64,000 nt of DNA from Stictocephala bisonia. Taxonomy: Eukaryota; Arthropoda; Insecta; Hemiptera; Membracidae. The stretch lies in assembly GCA_035578905.1 (NCBI GenBank), contig JAQJVL010000800.1:30001-94000 (forward strand), written 5' to 3'. Under the pieces are notes generated by a model. The model ran no database searches. It worked only from the letters and a program-made list of their open reading frames with translations, and was not told where the DNA came from. This document shows positions 47,395 through 57,295 of the stretch, in pieces (position 1 is the first letter of the stretch; every line of letters begins with the position of its first letter). A program made the position numbers and the translations under genes.

Positions 47395-50300
47395 CAGGGC
47401 CGCCCAGAGACTTTTGGTGGCCCCGGGGCAGAGTTTACCATGTGGCCCCTTCCTTCACTTCAAAATAAATTTAATTACTCTGATTGTCAAATATACTATA
47501 ATTGATATTTTACTTTTAGCCCATTCTACGATATTCTTACCATCTCTTTCGATAGATTACTATTGTAATTAAGATTCTTGTTCATGGACGTTTTCTCAGG
47601 GCTAGCTGCGAAGATCCGGTAAGTTTTCTCTAATTGTCATATACTTTTTAAACATTTCCTAAAGTATTACCGCTACAATAACATCAATCTCTTATAAAAA
47701 AAAACTGTTATGCTTTAATATTAAATAAATAATAACGAACCAAGCAATGCCACAGTCAGTTGCATAGGTAGTTGCATAGTTGGGCGCAGCAGCTCTTCGA
47801 TTGCCAGTTGAGGAGCCATCCTCGCCAATGATATTAGCTGTGGGTGAGGGAGGGAGGGGCCAATAAATTTATATAGGCCACTTGGCTTCACTAGCTAAAG
47901 AGCAAGTGGCCGAATGTTCACGAAGTACAATAATTTGGCGAGCGCGAACATCTAGTGCTTTAAAAACAGTCAACTGAGAGTTGAGGTTATGTTATTGTTT
48001 TCAAACAGGTTGTAGACCACTCGGTACGTAGCTTATTGATGTTGGACATTAAAACATCTAGTTTATATTCGTGATTTTAGTTTGTCTTTGTGCTAAACTT
48101 TAAAACTATTCAATTTTTATTTCACAGGCATAAAAGGCATTTTGTACCAACTCAATTTTCTCAGCATAAAACATAGTAAAATTTATGTCTGTCAAATTGG
48201 ATACTATAACATTGATGTACATCACAGTGTACACGTCCGTACAGTGACAGTGGTATTGACACACACCCATTCATTCACGATCAGTGGCATTGACCCTCCC
48301 GCTCAACAATACACGTACAGTGGTTCAATCTTAGTTAATATCACTTATCACGCAACAAACAATAAATAAATTCTGTATTAATGATTGTCAAAAATATAAA
48401 TGGCTTACTCGTTCGTCAGTGACAGCAAAAAATTATAAAACTACTTTGACTGGTCGTAGATTTGTTATGTTAATGAATGACAACATTAATCAATTATGCT
48501 ATTTGTTTGGGAACAACCTATACGTGGGCATAATTAGTTTTTAATCAAGAACTACTCTACTGAATATGTTGAGAATACACCCCTGTTCCTGTTACAGTTT
48601 CAGGGTAAATTAAACCAGACAATAAAAGAGTTACAATAAGTTAAATGTCACAAAATAAATATTATTCAAGAGGAGTTGTACATATCTGAAACAATGATGA
48701 AGCTGTTTTATCTATTAACGGTGTACTTAAGAGCTCCTCTTTTCATTAAGACCTATGTCATAATATACTGGTAAAATGTCTTTACAAACATCCATGTCAT
48801 AATAACTAGTAAATTTAAAATGTCAAAGGAAACATTACAGTAGATAGAAAGTAAAAAAATTGCATGTACAGTAAACTCTGGTTAACCGGTTAAATATGAT
48901 GGAAGATGAATCCGGATAGTACAGAACGTAACAAAATTATAATTTTTAGACAAGATTATGCCACGCAATTCCTCCCGCGATAGCGTAGGGCAAGTTGAAT
49001 GTAATGCATTATACACACATATTGTTGCACATCCGGTAAGCGAGCGGTGATATTGTTGTATGCATATTTACCAGATTTAAGTAGATAGAAATCTAGTGTA
49101 ATTTAGTAGTTTCATTGTTAATTTATTCTTTTTATACTGTAAAAATATATAATTTACTTTGCAGTATATTACAATACTATATTGAAACATTTATAGTCTA
49201 TTTTTATTGATTTCAATAAAACGTTACCATAAGTTACTGGGCCTAAACTTCAGATTTTTGTTCTCCCAAAACCTTTAAATGGAATATGAATCATAGCAAA
49301 TTAAATTAATTGATAATTATAGTAGTTTACTAGGAAATCCAAAAGAACGCATTAAATTACTGAAATATCACTCTATAAAATACAATAACAAAATATTTCT
49401 TTACTGGAGGACAGTAACCAAACAGACTAATGATTGACGATGTCACCGATCTAGCCTTCATGACAATTAATTGAACTCTTCCAGCCACGTTCTTACAACA
49501 TTGTATATTTTGCCTGCGGGTTTTTTGGGTGAAAAACACAGTTACTACTGAATTACGACTACTATTTCTTAAATTTAGTGCATATATTGAAAAATTAGCT
49601 GATCAGTGCGGGGAAAGAATGAAACGCTACCACGTTCGAACGGAGTGCCACCGCCTACTACCAGTTTTGAAACCAAGTTTGTAAGAACCTTTTCTCATAA
49701 AGACTTTTCGACCTTTTTAAAATGACAGATTTAAAATGTTTTTACTGTAATTTTGTTTGCTTATTTAATTGTGTTGTTCTTAGGATTCCACTTTTTTATT
49801 ACAATTTATTAATTTGCATAGTTTAGGCCGCAGGTTACTACTGATCACTCGTTTTTACATTTTATAGATCTATTATTTTGCTACGATGAGTCAAGGGATT
49901 TTCGAAACACTAAATCAAGATTATTTATCTACATAAACATAATTTGTGAAAAAATACAAAATAAGGATAAAAGCTTAATCAACAAACCACTTCAAATACA
50001 AATCAATTCGCAATTGCTGTATTATCTTAAGTTTATAATAGTAATATATCATAACTAATGGTTTTGTAAGGATAATAACGTGACCAAGCGATTGATTTAC
50101 CTACCACTAAAAGCCAAGATAGAGTTGAATTTAGGACAAGTATAACAATTTTGTTTGAAGTAGTATATACTTTTGAAATATTTTTTTTAAAGTTAAAAAA
50201 TAAAACGTACAGAAACTTCAAAGACCAGTGTACAACTTGCTCCAAAAGGCTCCCTGATTGCTATAAAACCAATGGTTTAGTTTAAACGTTTAAAAACTAA

Positions 50301-50485
50301 AACTGGAAGATTTATCTTGCCTAATATAACTTTTGATATTTTGATACAGGCCTGAATCGTTTCTTATCTAGTAGATTATTAAGTATTTTCTTTTTTGTTG
50401 CATTAAATGTGGCCCCCCTGTGAACTAAGTTTGTGTGGCCCCGGGGCAATTTGCCCCTTTTGCCCCCCCCCTCTGGGCGGCCCTG
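47395..50485. mobile_element. hAT-type non-autonomous transposon, 3091 bp, inside the Helitron Rep gene
   Basis: The ends are inverted: CAGGGCCGCCCAGAG at 47395 and its complement CTCTGGGCGGCCCTG ending at 50485. A shared subterminal palindrome TGGCCCCGGGGCA follows inside each end. It is flanked by 8 bp: AGGATCAC (47387-47394) and AGGGTCAC (50486-50493), one mismatch. An 8 bp duplication with CAGGG ends is typical of hAT. No transposase is seen inside. The interior is AT-rich and holds minisatellite family M, locus 3. A GAGGGAGGGAGGGG patch occurs near 47848. Confidence 0.88.
48225..48325 (+). repeat. Minisatellite family M, locus 3 (inside the hAT element)
   Basis: Units such as ACAGTGGTATTGACACACAC, then CATTCATTCACGATCAGTGG and CAATACACGTACAGTGG, are related to those at 24140 and 32820. 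Confidence 0.65.
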
Positions 50486-50493
50486 AGGGTCAC

Positions 50494-51190
50494 TTCGGCC
50501 AGTACCATAGGGGCAAGCTTTCTTGTTTTCCTCCCATGTTGCACTATACGTGAAGGTCAAGAAGAAAGTAGGTGAGCCCAGACGAGACACAAGGGCCATT
50601 GCATTTTCGTAATGAACCTTCATGTACCTGGGCCCACCGGTAAATGAACTTGGGAGGTAGATCTTTCCAGCTTGCAACCCTCCTTCGCCTTGGACAATTT
50701 CGTCACGATCACATGTCATCCATCACATGTCTTCCTGTTTTCCTAGCCTGTTGAAAATTGAGTAATTCGTCCAATGGCCGTACCCGCACGGAATTTTTAG
50801 CAGCAGCTTTTAATTGGCATAACTTAATGTAACGTAACCACTCCTCATCGTACCTCGCAAACATTTCTACCTGCCAAGCCTGTGATAGCCGACCATAGTG
50901 AGAAAATCGTGGCTCAAAAAGCAAGAGGCAACGCTAGTAATTGTACTGAGACAGCTTGTTTCCATTATTGTCTAGGATGCCGATATGCCAGCCCAAATTG
51001 CCTTGCGGATAGAGCAATGGATATTGAAATGGTTCCATCAGAGGATCAAACAGATCTATAGAAGATGGCCGTGCAGAACCCTTCTTCCAAACAGTCAACT
51101 TCCGGGGATCATTGACGGAATCCTCAGTACTGAGAACAGCGTGCACTTCCACACCTGTTTGCCTATCACCAAGAACAGGGCCGTGGGTAG
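50494..51190 (-). pseudogene. Helitron Rep, N-terminal Helitron_like_N domain (several frames)
   Basis: Collinear minus-strand pieces read EVHAVLSTEDS and PFQYPLLYPQGNLGWH (51152-50934), then SHYGRLSQAWQVEMFARYDE and WLRYIKLCQLKA (50924-50709). After a stop at the TGA near 50717 come IYLPSSFTGGPRYMKVHYEN, AMALVSRLGSPTFFLTFTYS and ATWEE (to about 50530). LPSSFTGGPRYM..hY..AMA and FLTFT are the signature of the Helitron N-terminal Rep domain. The sequence runs into the hAT insertion at 50493 and resumes with Rep sequence at 47386. Confidence 0.92.
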
Positions 51191-51841
51191 ATCTTTTTGT
51201 AATTTCAAACTGTAAATGAGCGTTGATAAACGGCGAAACTCATTAATGAAAGGATTTGAAGAAGTGAGATAAGAATTGATAGATTCAATCAAATTGGCAT
51301 TGACAGATCTACCCATGGCAATATTCTTGCGCTCCTCACCATCGTCGATGTAAAGACGGCACCGATTGACAAACTGAACGTCCCCACCCCTAGGCGCGAA
51401 CCTTTGACCAGCGGCGTCCAGATTGTAAACTTGGTGGTACATTCTTCTTTCGATTTTGAAGAAGGAGAGTCCACTAGGATGTTGGTACCCACCAGACACC
51501 TCTAGTGCACAGAAGGCAAACAGGTCGTTGTATGCTCTGGCTCGTTCTAGAAAATGACGATTAGTATAAAACGGCGCGTCCAAAGGAGGTAGATTAAGAA
51601 TATTATATGCTCCCTCACCACAGCACCACTTTTTTCTGTCTTTCTCTTCCTCAAACAGCCGAGCATGACAGTACGAACACTTGTAAATGTCATCTTCCCA
51701 AAGACATACTTTACGGAGTTTAAATGAATTAATGCCATTTAAATCGTAGTCTCTCCAGTACACCATCGGGCCTTGTTCACCAATCTTTCGAGCAAGGAGA
51801 GCAGGAACGTGTCTCATGTTGGAAAATGAGGGATTCTTCAA
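51095..51841 (-). pseudogene. Helitron replicase N-terminal region with zinc finger
   Basis: It reads WRDYDLNGINSFKLRK and then a finger CSYCHARLFEEEKDRKKWCC (about residues 55-74), the usual C..C...CC start of Helitron replicases. LPPLDAPFYTNRHFLERARA, FAFCALEVSGGYQHPSGLSF, MYHQVYNLDAAGQRF and NPFINEFRRLSTLI follow. The frame is open for 248 codons, but the upstream 15-residue repeats belong to the same frame. A frameshift near 51190 moves the protein into the next segment. Confidence 0.9.
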
Positions 51842-51894
51842 TCGAAAAGCCTCTACTCTCTGGCAGGAAGCTCCAGGATTCTGATCGTTACAAC

Positions 51895-52140
51895 GTCGAA
51901 CAGCTTCTCGGTTGATCTCGGGATTATGCTCGGTGTAACGTCAGACAGCTTCTCGGTGGATCTCGGGATGCTGCTCGGTGTAACGTCGGACAGCTTCTCA
52001 GTTGATCTCGGGATTCTGCTCGGTGTAACGTCGGACAGCTTCTCGGTTAATCTCGGGATTCTGCTCGGTGTAACGTCAGACAGCTTCTCGGTTGATCTCG
52101 GGATGCTGGTCAGTGTAACGTCTTACAGCACCTCTATTTA
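51895..52140 (-). repeat. Five 45 bp repeats coding EQNPEINREAVRRYT in the Helitron protein
   Basis: On the minus strand the five 45 bp units encode 15-residue repeats of the form TEQNPEINREAVRRY, directly upstream of and in frame with the zinc-finger region. Basic NPE.N...V.RY repeats are often seen in Helitron replicases. At least two units have TGA where the others have CGA (near 51940 and 52075), as CpG decay would give. An open frame on the + strand over the same stretch (51926-52186) is only the antisense reading. Confidence 0.85.
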
Positions 52141-52154
52141 TCTGAGGTTTATTT

Positions 52155-52463
52155 TTACTGTATCTTTTTTTTTTTTGCATCTGTAAGCTGTTCCTGTCGA
52201 GTACTTGTCAAGCTCTTTGGACGTCCTCGCTTAACCTTTTTAGGTCTGCCGGGCATTTTGTTAAATAATGGCCTGGTCAAAGGAGACATTTCTTTTAAGG
52301 GTGATAACACTACCACAGGCATCAATTTTAACTTAACATCGACATAAGACTCCTGCGAGTCTAGATTAGATGTACAGATTGGTTCATACAATTGGTTTGG
52401 AGGGTCATCAATTCGCGGTTCTTCAGGGACAATAGTAAGGTCTTGTGTGGCAGTTTTTCCCAA
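52155..52463 (-). pseudogene. Helitron protein segment with AT-hooks
   Basis: The minus-strand frame runs VPEEPRIDDPPNQLYEPI ... MPGRPKKVKRGRPKSLTSTR and ends in a Lys run (KKKKIQ) at a stop. Two closely spaced GRP cores flanked by Lys/Arg (PGRPKK, RGRPKS) are AT-hook DNA-binding motifs. It lies between the protease-like domain upstream and the 45 bp repeats downstream. All are on the same strand and were presumably one protein. Confidence 0.75.
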
Positions 52464-52517
52464 AGTCAGCTGAGTTATAGTGAACTGTCATGCAACTCCA
52501 TCCAGAGCTGCATTCGA

Positions 52518-53174
52518 CTACATCAAACTGGCCAGTGAAAAGTAGCTGTCACACAGAAATAGGCGGGCCAGATTATTACCATCATTGGACAAATCAAAAT
52601 GGCGCTTTTCATTCACTGGATGTGGATCAAACAGATACAGCAGTTCATTTACCCTCCAAAAGGAGACAGTAACTGTTTGACCCGTGAAAAGGAATCCGAT
52701 ATCTTTTTGATTTGCAGCCAATATGTCTTGAAATTTTTCAGTAAGTGACGAAACAGTGTCATGCCAATCATCTTTCGTTAGGGGATAAAGTGCATCGTAA
52801 ATGTGCTCTAGTTGTAACAGAGAAACTGACTGATTCAAAACATGAATGACTGATGGTAATTCTTCTGGAAACAAGTACCGCCCATAACCAGTACAATTCT
52901 CACTACGCAGTGTTTTGTAAATGCGATCACCACTCATAAGGATTGCATTAATTGCAGTTGTCGTAAAATGTCCACCAAGACTCTTCCATGCAAGGGCACA
53001 AGCAGAATTAGCCACACAATGAGCATTTCTACTCCATGTGAAGAGTTCATTGTTGCCCTGATGAAAGGACCCCTCGGCAACACAAAAAAATCTGTTGATG
53101 AGAAGCCATCGTATAGAGTTAAAATGTAAAATTACAATTAAAGTAAATGGAGAAGAAGAAATTAGAAACAACAA
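52518..53174 (-). pseudogene. Helitron-encoded papain-like cysteine protease (deubiquitinase-like) domain
   Basis: The minus-strand frame has EGSFHQGNNELFTWS and NAHCVANSACALAWKSLGGH (Gln39 and Cys53 as putative oxyanion and nucleophile residues). About 130 residues later LLYLFDPHPVNE holds a DPH motif (His185) and FDLSNDGN follows. Gln...Cys...Asp-Pro-His in this spacing is the layout of papain-like proteases such as the C76/OTU-like ubiquitin-cleaving groups. The first 30 or so residues are probably not part of the real protein. It lies at the 5' end of the Helitron coding region, before AT-hooks, Rep and helicase on the same strand. Activity and substrate are not known; the family call rests on motifs only. 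Confidence 0.65.
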
Positions 53175-53785
53175 AATAATACAAAGTCTCGAAAAAAATC
53201 AGAAGAAATTCGTGATGGATTATTAATCACAATAAACACGTATTAAATGAAAGAAATGAGAGAATAAACCTGGAGTTTAAGTTGAAAAATAGCAATGATA
53301 GAAGATTCGTCTCACCATGCAGTGATGAAAACGATTCAGTTTTCAATGGGGCAGAAAGCCAAACAATTGAACAGTTCAGTACTGAAGGTAATTCAAGCGC
53401 GTAGAGGCCGTAGGGTGTCAGCAGACTGAGGCATGAAAAGCGGCGTCATCCTTATATAACCTCGGCGGGACTTGTTTCAATCGACTGAGGACCGTTCTTC
53501 TCGCAGACGCTTCAGCGACTCGTTTCAATCGACAAAGGCCCGGTCTACCAACTGTTCTAAAAGCGTTTATCGCAGCCGCTGGAGGGTGCCTAAACTAACA
53601 AACAAATTCCAAAAATACAGCGTAAAACTATGATTGGCCTTTAGGCAACAAAAATGAATACAACCTCTTTTTATATATAGTTTAAATGTCCGTAAAGTTT
53701 TGTACACAATTTGAATACGTAAGTGAATAAGTGAGTAACATATTTTTGACAAAACTCAACTTTACCTACTTTTTGTGAGGAAATG
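53175..53785 (-). other. Helitron 5' region, upstream of the coding part
   Basis: This part contains a pair of related GC-richer blocks (TTTCAATCGAC near 53475 and 53525, with CTTCTCGCAGACGC / CGTTTATCGCAGCCGC). No clear coding continuation upstream of the protease-like domain. It could include promoter sequence of the element. Confidence 0.35.
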
Positions 53786-53870
<85 letters not shown>

Positions 53871-55770
53871 TTAAGTATATAATTTAAATATTCTATTAGA
53901 TGTTGTCCAAACTAAATATTACAGCTTCAGTATAAAACTTCAACTCTGCAAACAGGTCGGCGTTTTCAAGTCAACCATTTTGATTTTTTCTAGGTATGAA
54001 AAGTTACAAATCAAATTTTATAGCAGTTTTCGTAACAAAGTAGTAAAGTTAAATAGTGTGTACGGGTTTTAGGTTCTTAATTATCGTAATACAGCAATAA
54101 AATACGAAAAACCTAACAAAAATATATTTTTTTTAACGAAAAGTGAAATTTGATGATTTTTGCATAGTTAATATCAGAAATACCAAAAAATTACTTCTTA
54201 ACAAAACTGTAGGAAATTTAATTACAAATCTGAAGTATACTGTCAGCAATTCAAAATTCCCGTCCGCCATTTTAGATGATAACGGGAGATTATCCGTTGA
54301 TCACAGGGGGCTTCCAATATGATCTGGGGGGGGGGGGGGGTTCTATCTAAGATAATCATAAGAAATTACCTTAGTTTTTTATTGGATACTATCTAAGTTG
54401 ATAACGGAGGCACAAATTCAAATTTATAAACTTTTTGTGAGGAAACGATTGAATATACCACAAAAAGTTTATGACACATTTCATACAGAATCGAATTGTT
54501 AGTTTGAATATTTCATTGAGTGTTATCTAACTAATTATTACAGATTCTGTAAAACAAAAATCTCAACTGTGTAATAGGTAAGCGTATTTTCGTCAGCCAT
54601 TATGATTTTTTTTTTTTTTTTTTGGTTATGAAAAGTGCAAAATACAATTGTATAGCATTTTAGTAACAGAAAATGTGAGGGTAAACAGTATGTAAGGTTG
54701 TAGCTTTCTGGCTTCTTTTAATCATGATTAAATAGGATGATCTCTTCCAAAAAAATCACTTGTTTTCAACAAAACTTAACTTTACTGACTTTTTACAAGG
54801 AAACTATAGCATGTACCACAAAAATGTACACTAAATTTTTTGTACAGCATCTAATTTTTAGGTTGAAAGTTTCATTAGACGCTATCTAAACTAAATGTTA
54901 CAGCTTCAGTGAAACAAAAACTTCAAACCTGCAAACAGTACAGCAATTTCACGTCAGCCATTTTGAATTGTTTCTAGGTTATAAAAAGTGAAAAATCAAA
55001 GTTTATAGCAGTTTGATAACAAAGTTTTTAACGTAAATAACGTGTAGGGTTTTAAGATTTTAGCTCCTTTAAATCATGATTAAATGGGAGGAGCTATTCC
55101 AAAAAAATCACATGTTTTCGAAAAAACTCAAGTTTACCGACTTTTTCTGAGGAAACTATTGTATATAGCACAAAAACATACAGGACACTTTTTGTGCAGA
55201 ATTTTTATTGTCAATTTGAATATATCATTTGGTGTGAAATAAACTAAAAATTAAAGTTTCAGTAAAACAAAAATCGCAACTCTGCAAAAAGATAAGCGTT
55301 TTCACGTCAGCCATTTTGGATTTTTTTCTAGGTTATGGACAGTGCAAAATCGAATTTATTAGTATTTTTGATAACAAATTAGTAAAATTAAGTAGTGTGT
55401 AGGGGTTTAAGTTCATAAATTATCGTAATAATGCAGTAAAATACGAAAAACACAACAAAAATAAAAATTTTTGAACGAAATGTGAAAATTAACGATTTTT
55501 TGCGTAGTTATTATCAAAAATACAAACAATTTTAAATGACCAAAATTGTAGGAAATTTAATTACAAATGTGCAGCATGCTGTCAGATTTGTTCTACAACC
55601 AACGGTTTTCCCACAATTAAGCCATTAGTAAAACTCTGCACACAATTCAAATTTCCCGTCCACCATTTTGATTTTTTTGGAGGGTTGAAAATTAAAAATT
55701 TTTAATTTTCGGAATTTTCCCGTCGGTTGCTCGGCAAAAGCTACAAGTGTGCCAAATTTCAAGTTTCTAG
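53750..55770. repeat. Four diverged direct repeats (about 350-500 bp) in the Helitron 5' region
   Basis: A module with ACTTTTTGTGAGGAAA, TTACAGCTTCAGTAAAAC, AACTCTGCAAACAG, CACGTCAGCCATTTTGATTTT, TAGGTTATGAAAAGTGCAAA and TAGTGTGTAGGGGTTT recurs from about 53760, 54420, 54775 and 55125. A further partial match lies near 55640. Copies differ by many substitutions and small gaps, so the repetition is old. No coding. Confidence 0.75.
53788..53864. repeat. (TA)n microsatellite, about 38 units
   Basis: Uninterrupted TA run inside the Helitron 5' region. Confidence 0.97.
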
Positions 55771-55841
55771 CTCATCTGGAAGTGGGTTAGAATTTGTATA
55801 CGTGAGTGAGTGAGTTACACATGCGGCTATATACTCGTAGA

Positions 55842-56163
55842 TATTAGATTCAGGAAGAATCCACTTTCCATCAGGTTTGATTTTATCCATGACCTGGGGA
55901 TGGAGCTAATCAAGCCTCAACTGGAGAGAAGATTTGCGATACCAAATCTACCTCGTGACATCAGGAGCATACTGGCAGAGTTCCTCAAGAAACCCCAAGA
56001 ATCTAATGTGGAACTTGACGACAAACTCCAAAAGAGGAAGACTTGTTCGAAGTGTCCATCTGCTAAAAGAAGAAATACTGCATACAAGTGTGTACTGTGC
56101 AGCGATCCAATCTGCCTTGAATGCAGCAAAAAGATTTGCCTACCATGTGCCCAAAACCAATAA
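55842..56163 (+). pseudogene. piggyBac transposase, C-terminal part with zinc-binding domain
   Basis: The frame is open from 55810 but only the part after the Helitron (from about 55842) belongs to the transposase. It reads RFDFIHDLGMELIKPQLERR, PNLPRDIRSILAEFL and then a cysteine-rich end (CSKCPSAKRRNTAYKC, CSDPICLECSKK, CLPC) with a stop at 56161. The C..C...K..C..C...C..C pattern is the DNA-binding cysteine-rich domain at the C-terminus of piggyBac transposases. It continues in the same phase as the N-terminal part, which ends at 43685. It is intact over its 100 or so codons. Confidence 0.92.
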
Positions 56164-56329
56164 AACACTTTGAACATGTAATGACAAGTTGGTATATGTT
56201 AATGTTTTTAATTTTTTCCATATTATAATTTTTTCATATCAATAAGCTGTTTTATTTTCAGATGAACAACCCTAATAACTACTTACCTATTCCAGCTACT
56301 ACAATATGTTTTATGTAACTAAACCTCTT

Positions 56330-56490
56330 TAGGGTCTCCTAGACTGTGTGTTTCTGTTGATGGTTGATCGATTTGAGGCCTCATAGACCGGGTGTTTCTA
56401 ATAATGCCACAACAAATGAGGCCTCTCAGACCGGGTGTTTCTATTAAAGCCAAAAAAATTGAGGCCTCACAGACCGGGTGTTTCTTTAAA
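56330..56490. repeat. Four subterminal repeats of the piggyBac element
   Basis: GAGGCCTCACAGACCGGGTGTTTCT-type units at about 56333, 56376, 56421 and 56461, spaced about 42-45 bp. An inverted copy (GAAACACCGGTCTGTGAGGCC) lies beside the left end at about 41865. Such subterminal repeats commonly bind the transposase; that role is inferred. Confidence 0.75.
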
Positions 56491-56697
56491 CATATTTTAA
56501 ATTGATGTTTCGGTAAAGGTGTTAAAAATATCGTCTTACAAGCTTGCAATAATAAATGTTTGCCAGTATACCCAGTAAGCTTATAGATACGATCTAGGGC
56601 AAGCTTAAATAAAATCATAATTCAGTTGATGAGCTCTAAAAAATCTGCGAATTAATTAGCAAATTATTTTGCTACTGTGCATGTACTACCTGTGAGA

Positions 56698-57295
56698 TTT
56701 GATGGACTCGTACGAATCCAATGTTAAGGTATCCTCATGGTTTATATCTGCTAAGGAAATTGAGAAGAAACTTCTTTGTCTTGATAGCTCAAATGCCGCA
56801 GGACCAGATAATGTTACTCCATCTGTTGTGGGAGAATGCAGTTTTGTCATTGCTTCCAGTCTCTCTACCTACTTTAACCAAGGCATATTCCCTAATGTGC
56901 TGAAGTCTGGCCATCTAGTACCTGTACATAAATGTGGCAATATCTTCAATGTTGAGAACTACAAACCTATTTTAATTCAGTCAGCTATCCAAAAGTCTTT
57001 AAGAGATTGATTATGGATGTTCTCTCTTTTGCTTAAAAAAAATTAATCATCACTGAACAGCATGAATTTTGATCAGGGAAGTCCACAATTACTAACTTAT
57101 CAGTGTTTACTAACTATGTTTATTCTGATTTCTCTCGACATCACCAGGTGGATTGTGTATATCTTGATGTTGCCAAAGCATCTGACAAAGTTACCAACCT
57201 GGTTACTAAACTTGAGGCTCTGGGAATTATATATCCTCTTCTTCAGTGGTTCAGGAGTTACTTGACAGGACACACTTAACAAGCCAACTTTGCTT
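56698..57295 (+). pseudogene. LINE reverse transcriptase remnant
   Basis: The frame from 56699 reads KEIEKKLLCLDSSNAAGPDN, YFNQGIFPNVLKSGHLVPVH and KCGNIFNVENYKPI, the start of a LINE reverse transcriptase (AAGPD, G.fP..lK, K.G...v.NY.PI). After a shift near 57000 another frame gives FTNYVYSDFSRHHQVDCVYL and DVAKASDKV (the box usually D.sKAFD.V), then LEALGIIYPLLQWFRSYL. It then stops. It begins about 170 bp after the piggyBac right end. Inactive. Confidence 0.8.

Larger units (their letters stand above)
43686..55841 (-). mobile_element. Autonomous-type Helitron (rolling-circle transposon), about 9.06 kb plus a nested hAT
   Basis: This minus-strand insert of 12,156 bp splits the piggyBac transposase in phase. 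Its 5' end reads TCTACGAGTATATAGCC (from 55841) after an A, and the host resumes with T at the other side, giving the A/T target without duplication. Near the 3' end a perfect hairpin TTGGGGGC-GAA-GCCCCCAA lies at about 43707-43725, about 20 bases from the terminus. The last bases are ACTG, not a clean CTRR. The exact ends could move by a few bases (43686-43690, 55841-55845). It encodes Rep and PIF1 helicase, the defining Helitron genes, plus a protease-like domain. Confidence 0.85.
41855..56521 (+). mobile_element. piggyBac transposon (2.5 kb when intact) split by a 12.2 kb Helitron
   Basis: The terminal inverted repeats are 16 bp and perfect: CACCTTTACCGAAACA at 41855-41870 and its complement at 56506-56521. 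Each is flanked by TTAA (41851-41854 and 56522-56525), the hallmark of piggyBac. Subterminal copies of GGCCTC.CAGACCGG.TGTTTC lie near both ends, one inverted at the left (about 41865-41890) and four at the right (about 56335-56485). The transposase gene is cut between 43685 and 55842. Subtracting the insert leaves 2511 bp, a normal piggyBac size. Confidence 0.93.

Noticed and set aside
51926..52186. + strand frame with LLGVTSDSFSVDLGI repeats
   Set aside because: Antisense of the 45 bp repeats that encode the Helitron protein on the minus strand.
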